DNA of 6,046 nt, from NCBI GenBank assembly GCA_001799975.1, contig MGUQ01000121.1, positions 16,321 to 22,366 of the forward strand. The letters are read 5' to 3'. A program made the position numbers and the translations under genes. Shown here piece after piece: positions 1 through 4,420 of this stretch (position 1 is its first letter; each line of letters opens with the position of its first letter). This DNA is from Elusimicrobia bacterium RIFCSPLOWO2_01_FULL_54_10 (GTDB lineage Bacteria; Elusimicrobiota; Elusimicrobia; 2-02-FULL-39-32). The notes under the pieces were generated by a model, which did no database searches, was not told the origin of the DNA, and saw only the letters and a program-made list of their open reading frames with translations.

Positions 1-467
1 CCAAACAGAAAGCGGAAAAAGTATTGCGGGGCCGCGCGGAGTTTTATCCCGAATTTCCCATCCAGACGTTTACGGGAAAATTCAAGAAGCTGGCGCAAAC
101 ACAAAGCGGGGACGCTTGCGCGGCCCAGGGTGCTGCGGGGAAGGGGCGGTGGGTGGCCCACGGATTTGGGCTGATGCACAATTTTGATTATCAGGTTGAT
201 ATGGCGGAGTCGTGGCTCTCAACTCTGGGAATCCGGCGGCAGGTTGAAGCGCGGCCCCGGGATGTTCATGCAGTGCTCCGATGGGGCAAAAATTCTGGTT
301 TTCTGTTTCTCATGAACTATCATGAAACGCAGAGGGCGGGAACCTGCAGAGTCAAGGTTCCCGGTGCGGACGGAGTTTTTGAAAAGAGTTTCAAAATCTC
401 AGGAAGAAGCGGAGTCGTTTTTTCGCTTGTAATAAATCAGAATAATAAAATAGCGGAGGTAAGGTGA
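1..467 (+). CDS. C-terminal part of a glycoside hydrolase, probably beta-galactosidase-like (GH42/GH35 type); 5' end outside the window
   Basis: The reading frame is open from the first complete codon (position 3) to the TGA at 465-467, so the gene begins upstream of the window. A TTG at 24 is in frame but there is no reason to treat it as the start. About 154 residues are visible. They contain a 'GKGRWVAHGFGL' strand, then 'WLSTLGIRRQVEARPRDVHAVLR' split over a helix and strand, then 'GFLFLMNYHE'. This order (a glycine-rich 'restore or trim' strand, a helix ending in LGI, then a beta strand ending in N-Y/H) is what I recall from the end of the trimerisation domain and the C-terminal beta-sandwich of GH42/GH35 beta-galactosidases. 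The catalytic domain is not in view, so neither family nor substrate can be fixed. The stop overlaps or directly precedes the next gene, which suggests a shared operon with the carbohydrate-binding protein and glucanase downstream. It could be another clan GH-A enzyme. Confidence 0.5.
   Translation, partial: KQKAEKVLRGRAEFYPEFPIQTFTGKFKKLAQTQSGDACAAQGAAGKGRWVAHGFGLMHNFDYQVDMAESWLSTLGIRRQVEARPRDVHAVLRWGKNSGFLFLMNYHETQRAGTCRVKVPGADGVFEKSFKISGRSGVVFSLVINQNNKIAEVR
455..460 (+). promoter_or_regulatory. Shine-Dalgarno sequence of the twin-domain binding protein
   Basis: GGAGGT lies inside the last codons of the upstream hydrolase gene. It sits 9 bases before ATG 470 and only 3 bases before GTG 464. 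The spacing favours ATG 470 as the start, although GTG 464 would give the classic 4-base GTGA overlap with the preceding stop. It is the only strong ribosome-binding site visible in the operon. Confidence 0.7.
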
Positions 468-469
468 CC

Positions 470-1534
470 ATGGGCAGAACAACGAAGTTATGCGCAGTCA
501 TACTGTTGGGGATGATGTCTGTCGCGTTTGCGAAGGCAAAAGCCGTCAAGGAAGTTGCAAAAGAACCTGCAAAGGAATCCGTCATCGAATTGGGAGTGCT
601 GCTGGACGGCTTTGAAGCCAACGACTGGCTCCCCTCCAATTCCGACGGAGCGACCGTCAAGGCAGCGTATCCGGGCGGAAAATTCGGCAAGGCTCTCTCG
701 ATGGATTATAATTTGAAAGATAACGCCCAGTGGGTGGCAGTCATCAAGGACGTGGCAGTCCCCGGGCTTGAACGCAAGGCCATTCAGCTCCAGATCAAGC
801 ACACCGGCGCCAAAAAGAACAGGCTGGAAATCAAGCTGGTGGATGAAGACGGCACAAATTACGGATACAAAGTGGATCTCAAGCCGAATTCCGACTGGGA
901 AAAAGTGACCGTGGACGCCACCGATTTTGTTTATTGGTGGGGCGGCAATCCCAAACTGGACAACATCAAGCAGGTGGGCCTGGCCGTTTCGCCGGATGAA
1001 GCCGGGGCCGGCGTCGTCATGATTGATGAGCTGCGATTGGTCCCTTCCCTCAACAAAACCGCCGAAAAGGTCAAAATGGGAATGGTGGACGACTGCGAGT
1101 CCACCCGCGGCTGGAAAGTGGAGTTCGACCAGGGGGGCAGCGCAATCCTGAACACCTGGTTCGGCAAGGAAAAAGATTCCCTCGTGCTCAAGTACGACCT
1201 GGGCGCGGGCAACTGGGTGCAGATGTACAAGATCCAGCCGATGGATCTCTCCCAGGCCGCCACCATCAGCTTCTGGATGAAGTGGACGGGGGACATCAAC
1301 ACCGTGGAGTTCAAAGTTGCGGATTTTGACCGGTCCAACTTTGGAAAGAAATTTGAAAAACTGTTGAACCCTGACCAATGGCAGGAAATAAAAATTCCCG
1401 TTTCTGAGCTCGCCTATCTTTACGGCGGGGACAACGAGCTTGACGCCAAGAGCGTCATGGGCATCTGGATTGCCGTCACAAGGGACAAAGGCGGCAAAGG
1501 CACAGTTGCCATTGACAGCATCAGGCTTCAGTAA
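470..1534 (+). CDS. Exported protein with two tandem CBM11/CIA30-like carbohydrate-binding modules
   Basis: A 354-residue protein from ATG 470 (356 if GTG 464 is used). Residues 1-21 form a signal peptide: basic 'MGRTTK', a hydrophobic core, and 'VAFA' before the likely cut. There is no lipobox. A K/A/E-rich linker follows (about 22-40). Two modules follow, about 43-192 and 203-354, and they are visibly homologous. Each opens with an acidic D-G/D-F/C-E motif, has a W (DW or QW) before a strand, then an aromatic-Y/W-GG turn, an 'LD...K' segment, and ends in 'V.ID.(L/I)RL'. This beta-sandwich pattern resembles CBM11 and CIA30-type galactose-binding-like folds. No catalytic domain is seen. I infer an extracytoplasmic glycan-binding protein serving the adjacent hydrolases. 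The ligand is unknown. It is translated from a strong Shine-Dalgarno, and its 3' end overlaps the probable start of the next gene. Confidence 0.7.
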   Translation: MGRTTKLCAVILLGMMSVAFAKAKAVKEVAKEPAKESVIELGVLLDGFEANDWLPSNSDGATVKAAYPGGKFGKALSMDYNLKDNAQWVAVIKDVAVPGLERKAIQLQIKHTGAKKNRLEIKLVDEDGTNYGYKVDLKPNSDWEKVTVDATDFVYWWGGNPKLDNIKQVGLAVSPDEAGAGVVMIDELRLVPSLNKTAEKVKMGMVDDCESTRGWKVEFDQGGSAILNTWFGKEKDSLVLKYDLGAGNWVQMYKIQPMDLSQAATISFWMKWTGDINTVEFKVADFDRSNFGKKFEKLLNPDQWQEIKIPVSELAYLYGGDNELDAKSVMGIWIAVTRDKGGKGTVAIDSIRLQ

Positions 1535-3443
1535 AACCCGCCTGGCGCGGGTCCTACTAGGGCTTTTTTTACTTTCATCTCCGGCCGCGTGGGCGGCTGG
1601 AAAGCCGTTGCCGGACGAAGACGCGGCTTATTTGCGCGCTCTCGCCGCGGATACCTACCGCTGCATCAGTTTCATGGCGCACCCCAAAACGGGGGTCCCC
1701 CTGGACAACAGCAAGCACGATGCTGGCCATCACACCTCCGTCACAAACATCGGGTTTTACCTGGCCAGCATCGTGGGAGCGGTTGAGCTGGGGCTGGAAA
1801 CCCGCGCCTCCGCCTTCAAAAAAATAGATTTCCTCCTCTCCCTCCTCTCGCGGCTGGAAACCTGGAAAAATTTCCCCGTGAACTGGTATGACGCCGGCCG
1901 GCTGACTCCCAACTCGGACAACCTGGTTTCCACCGTCGACCTGGGAAATTATTATGCCGGGATCATTGTGGTGAGGCAGGCGTTTCCGGAGCTGGAAGTG
2001 GCTTGCGACAGACTGCTGCGTACGGATTGGAACATGCTTTACGATTCTGAGCAGAAGCTTCTTTACGGCGGCTATAACCTGAAAATGCAGGCGTCCACGG
2101 AATGGCACTATGACCATCTGGGCGCGGATTCCCGCCTAGCCGGCTTTTTGGCCGTGGCCATTGGCCGGGTGCCCAAAGAATCATGGGACGCGCTGAACCG
2201 CAACCTGGAACAAAGATACGGCGTGGAATATCTGAAACCGGGGTGGGAAGCCGGCGGATTGTTTTTGGGATACATGTCCGGCATTTTTATCGACGAAAAG
2301 GGTTTTTTGCCGGGGCTCTCCGCAGCGAATTTCGCCAAGGCGCAGATGATCCACCAGGATAAAATTCATTCTCCGGTATGGGGATGGTCCGCCTCCGATT
2401 CTCCTAAAGACGGGTATCTGGGATTTCTGGCCCTCAAAGACGACATTGTGGCGCCCTATGCCAGCGCCATGGCGGTGGAAGACTTTCCGGGGGAGGTCAT
2501 TGCAAACCTCAAAATGCTGGAGCGTCTGGGAGCCCGCACATCGCACCTGCGCAGCGGGAAATATGTTCCATTCGGTTTCCGGGACGCTTATGACATCCGC
2601 ACCCGCGCCATCACTTCCAATTACCTGATGCTGGACCAAACCATGATTTTTCTCACTCTTGTGAACGCATTGAAGGACCGGGCCATATCAAGGCACTTTG
2701 AGTCCTATGCCCCGGTTTTGGAGACCAAAAAACTCCTGTCAGACTATGCGTCCAGGGTGATTGTGGATCCCGCATCGTATCCGCTCAACCTCGGGCGCCA
2801 TTTCAATCTTAAAGTCATCCCTTACGAATCGGAGCGTCCGGAATACCGCGTTGTCCGGGCGGCGGAAATTCCGCTTCTGCACGTCCAGGAATGGGAAAGA
2901 GCCGAAATCATATCGCTCACAGCCAGGAATCTGGAAGCCGGAGAACTCAAAGGCACGGATGATTTGGGGGCCCGGGCGGCGTTTTTGTGGGATGATCAAT
3001 ATCTCTATGTTCGGGCGCAGGTGAAAGACCAGTCCATCCGGCCCATGGGTTTTGCCCCCGACCTCTATAAGGGCGACCTTGTGGAGGTCTATATCAACCC
3101 GGATTCCCGCGGGCTCACCTGGGGCAGCACCAAAGATTATCAGCTCGGCATCGCCCCCGCCGTTGAAGGAGGCGACACCCTGTCATATCTGTGGTTTCAG
3201 GACCGCCGGCCGTTTTACGACGATGTGCGCGCCATTTCCAGGCGAACGGAAGACGGCTACGAAATTACCGCCGCCGTGAGCTGGAAGCTTCTGCGCATGG
3301 AAACCCCGGTGCGCGGCCAGTCCCTGGGCGTTTCCCTGGCGGTGAACGATGTGGACGCCGGTGAGCCCCAAAACGCCAAGGTCAACTGGTTTTTCCAGCC
3401 CCGGGAAGGCAAGTTCCTGCTTCCCAAAGTCATCCTGAACTAG
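1512..3443 (+). CDS. Exported glycoamylase-family (PF10091, GH144-like) glucanase with C-terminal CBM9-like module
   Basis: Taken from TTG 1512 this is 643 residues. Residues about 8-28 form a signal peptide (KTRLAR, then a Leu/Phe core, then 'PAAWA'). No ATG or GTG precedes the signal peptide in frame. TTG 1506, TTG 1440 and the unusual CTG 1542 are alternatives, and no good Shine-Dalgarno is seen, so translation is probably coupled to the overlapping upstream gene. The catalytic region (about 35-400) has family landmarks in order: 'T-S-V-T-N-I-G' near 75-81, 'NWYD' 124-127, 'STVDLGN' 140-146, 'EWHYDHLGADSRLAGF' at about 197-212, 'GWSASDSP' 291-298 and 'GFRDAYD' 355-361. This matches the glycoamylase domain of GH144-type beta-1,2-glucanases and of cyclic beta-1,2-glucan synthases. 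Residues about 450-643 look like a CBM9-like DOMON-type module ('LWDDQYLYV', 'GDLVEVYI', 'KDYQLGI'). I infer an endo-acting beta-glucanase outside the cytoplasm. The beta-1,2 linkage is only a guess. Confidence 0.72.
   Translation: MTASGFSKTRLARVLLGLFLLSSPAAWAAGKPLPDEDAAYLRALAADTYRCISFMAHPKTGVPLDNSKHDAGHHTSVTNIGFYLASIVGAVELGLETRASAFKKIDFLLSLLSRLETWKNFPVNWYDAGRLTPNSDNLVSTVDLGNYYAGIIVVRQAFPELEVACDRLLRTDWNMLYDSEQKLLYGGYNLKMQASTEWHYDHLGADSRLAGFLAVAIGRVPKESWDALNRNLEQRYGVEYLKPGWEAGGLFLGYMSGIFIDEKGFLPGLSAANFAKAQMIHQDKIHSPVWGWSASDSPKDGYLGFLALKDDIVAPYASAMAVEDFPGEVIANLKMLERLGARTSHLRSGKYVPFGFRDAYDIRTRAITSNYLMLDQTMIFLTLVNALKDRAISRHFESYAPVLETKKLLSDYASRVIVDPASYPLNLGRHFNLKVIPYESERPEYRVVRAAEIPLLHVQEWERAEIISLTARNLEAGELKGTDDLGARAAFLWDDQYLYVRAQVKDQSIRPMGFAPDLYKGDLVEVYINPDSRGLTWGSTKDYQLGIAPAVEGGDTLSYLWFQDRRPFYDDVRAISRRTEDGYEITAAVSWKLLRMETPVRGQSLGVSLAVNDVDAGEPQNAKVNWFFQPREGKFLLPKVILN
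1536..1552 (+). other. GC-rich stem-loop just after the gene 2 stop codon
   Basis: ACCCGC (1536-1541) and GCGGGT (1547-1552) form a perfect 6-bp stem with a 5-base loop, starting 2 bases after the TAA of the binding-protein gene. It lies inside the signal-peptide codons of the next gene. It could protect the upstream message or act on coupled translation. That role is inference, because a stem this short can occur by chance in GC-rich DNA. Confidence 0.35.
1551..1570 (+). terminator. Possible weak intrinsic terminator or attenuator between genes 2 and 3
   Basis: GTCCT (1551-1555) can pair with AGGGC (1559-1563), including one G-U pair, around a 3-base loop. Seven T residues (1564-1570) follow immediately. 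This is the layout of a short intrinsic terminator. It shares two bases with the stem-loop at 1536-1552, so the two full structures cannot form together. The T run also simply encodes Leu-Phe-Leu of a signal peptide, which is an innocent explanation. At most, partial termination that lowers expression of the downstream glucanase is plausible. Confidence 0.25.
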
Positions 3444-3445
3444 CT

Positions 3446-4405
3446 GTGGGTCCGGTGCATATCAAGCCCGGCATTCGCAATTATGACTGGGGAGAGAAGG
3501 GGCGTTCAGCCCTCCTCCCTCAACTCCTGCATCTCAAACCCAAAAAAAACGTTCCCTTCGCAGAGCTCTGGATTGGAACTGACAAGCTTCCCGTGCTTGC
3601 AAAAATCATTTCTGCCGAAAAGTGCCTGTCCATTCAGGCCCATCCCAACGCGCGGCAGGCGAAATCAGGTTTTTCAGCCGGCATATATCATGATCCGCAT
3701 CCAAAGAATGAAGTCATCATCGCGTTGTCCGAATTTCACCTGTTGTCGGGCTTCCGGCCGGTTTCGGAAATCCGCCGTCTCTGGGCAGGCGCTCCGGAAC
3801 TTTCCGGGGCGTTAAAGCCGCCCGGCAGCGGCGGTCTCAAGGATTTTTGCCGCCGTTTGCTAAGCCTTGACCAGAGCGCCGCAAACAGAATTCTGGGAAG
3901 TCTAGTGAAGCGGCTTAAAAAACAAGGCAAATTCACCCGGCGAAACCCGGAATATTGGCTGCTTAAGGGCGACCGCGAGCGCAGTTTGGGGAATTTCCGG
4001 GACAAAGGCTTGTTTTTCTTTTATCTTCTCAATCTTGTCCGCCTGCGGACGGGAGAGGCGCACTTCATTGCGCCCGGGAAGATCCATGCGCATCTGCAGG
4101 GCCGGGGCATAGAGGTGATGAACAATTCGGACAATGTGGTGCGGGCCGGCTTGACGGCCAAGAAAGTCAATGTCCCGGAGCTCCTCAAAATCGGGGATTT
4201 CAGCCCGGGCAAGCCCAAAATCCTTGCGGTGAACCGGACAGGGGGAATCAATCTGTCTTTTTCGAATTTCCGCATCAAAATGTCGAGGGAAAACATCCTG
4301 ACGGCCGCCCCTGGCTTTGAGGCCCGGTACGAGGCAGATTCCGCATCCATTTTGTTACATATTTGTTACAAAAAGTTGAGGACAGTGTTGGAAGTTTCAT
4401 GTTAA
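3446..4405 (+). CDS. manA: Type I mannose-6-phosphate isomerase (phosphomannose isomerase), C-terminally short
   Basis: It interconverts mannose 6-phosphate and fructose 6-phosphate in the cytoplasm and uses a metal ion, usually zinc. From GTG 3446 it is 319 residues; GTG 3455 is an equally credible start. Family motifs are clear: 'IRNYDWG' 10-16, 'PFAELWIGT' 37-45, 'LSIQAHPNA' 61-69 (metal ligands Q64 and H66), 'DPHPKNE' 83-89 (ligand E89, where the usual sequence is D-P-N-H-K-P-E), 'LLSGFRP' 99-105, 'APGKIHAHLQG' 209-219 (ligand H214), and 'NNSDNVVRAGLTAKKVNV' 226-243 with the likely catalytic R233. The E. coli enzyme has about 391 residues. The final cupin segment here breaks off after 'ASILLHICYKK', and the last residues are encoded by AT-rich DNA unlike the rest. 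It lies 2 bases after the glucanase stop with no Shine-Dalgarno, so translational coupling is likely. It suggests mannose use or GDP-mannose supply. Confidence 0.9.
   Translation: MGPVHIKPGIRNYDWGEKGRSALLPQLLHLKPKKNVPFAELWIGTDKLPVLAKIISAEKCLSIQAHPNARQAKSGFSAGIYHDPHPKNEVIIALSEFHLLSGFRPVSEIRRLWAGAPELSGALKPPGSGGLKDFCRRLLSLDQSAANRILGSLVKRLKKQGKFTRRNPEYWLLKGDRERSLGNFRDKGLFFFYLLNLVRLRTGEAHFIAPGKIHAHLQGRGIEVMNNSDNVVRAGLTAKKVNVPELLKIGDFSPGKPKILAVNRTGGINLSFSNFRIKMSRENILTAAPGFEARYEADSASILLHICYKKLRTVLEVSC
4351..4370 (+). repeat. Direct repeat TTTGTTACA x2 with 11-base period
   Basis: TTTGTTACA occurs at 4351-4359 and again at 4362-4370, separated by TA, so the copies are one helical turn apart. They sit in the 3' end of manA, upstream of the exported-protein gene. 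A tandem operator is conceivable, but the repeat is short and in AT-rich DNA. Confidence 0.4.
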
Positions 4406-4415
4406 ACTTTAGATT
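4388..4415 (+). promoter_or_regulatory. Weak sigma70-type promoter candidate for the gene starting at 4421
   Basis: TTGGAA (4388-4393) and TAGATT (4410-4415), 16 bases apart, each match four of six consensus positions, including TTG in the -35 and T, A and final T in the -10. The predicted transcription start would fall at or next to ATG 4421. That fits the absence of a Shine-Dalgarno and would make the transcript leaderless. The surrounding roughly 70 bases are strikingly AT-rich (about 30% GC by hand count). Confidence 0.3.
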
Positions 4416-4420
4416 ATCCA

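Noticed and set aside
470..535. Possible lipoprotein signal because a Cys follows Leu near the N-terminus of the twin-domain protein
   Set aside because: The Cys (residue 8) lies at the start of the hydrophobic core, with no L-x-x-C box after it. A standard signal peptide ending in VAFA fits better.
488..1378. Long open frame on the - strand (296 codons)
   Set aside because: It lies fully opposite the twin-domain protein, whose signal peptide and repeated modules are convincing. Its translation is rich in His, Pro and Gly with no recognisable domain.
1440..1511. TTG 1440 as the start of the glucanase gene
   Set aside because: It would add 24 residues before the signal peptide, encoded wholly within the preceding gene and without a ribosome-binding site. 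The nearer TTG codons give a normal signal peptide length.
4392..4409. Inverted repeat AAGTTT...AAACTT considered as a manA terminator
   Set aside because: The stem is only six mostly A-T pairs with a 6-base loop and no T run after it, so termination is not supported.
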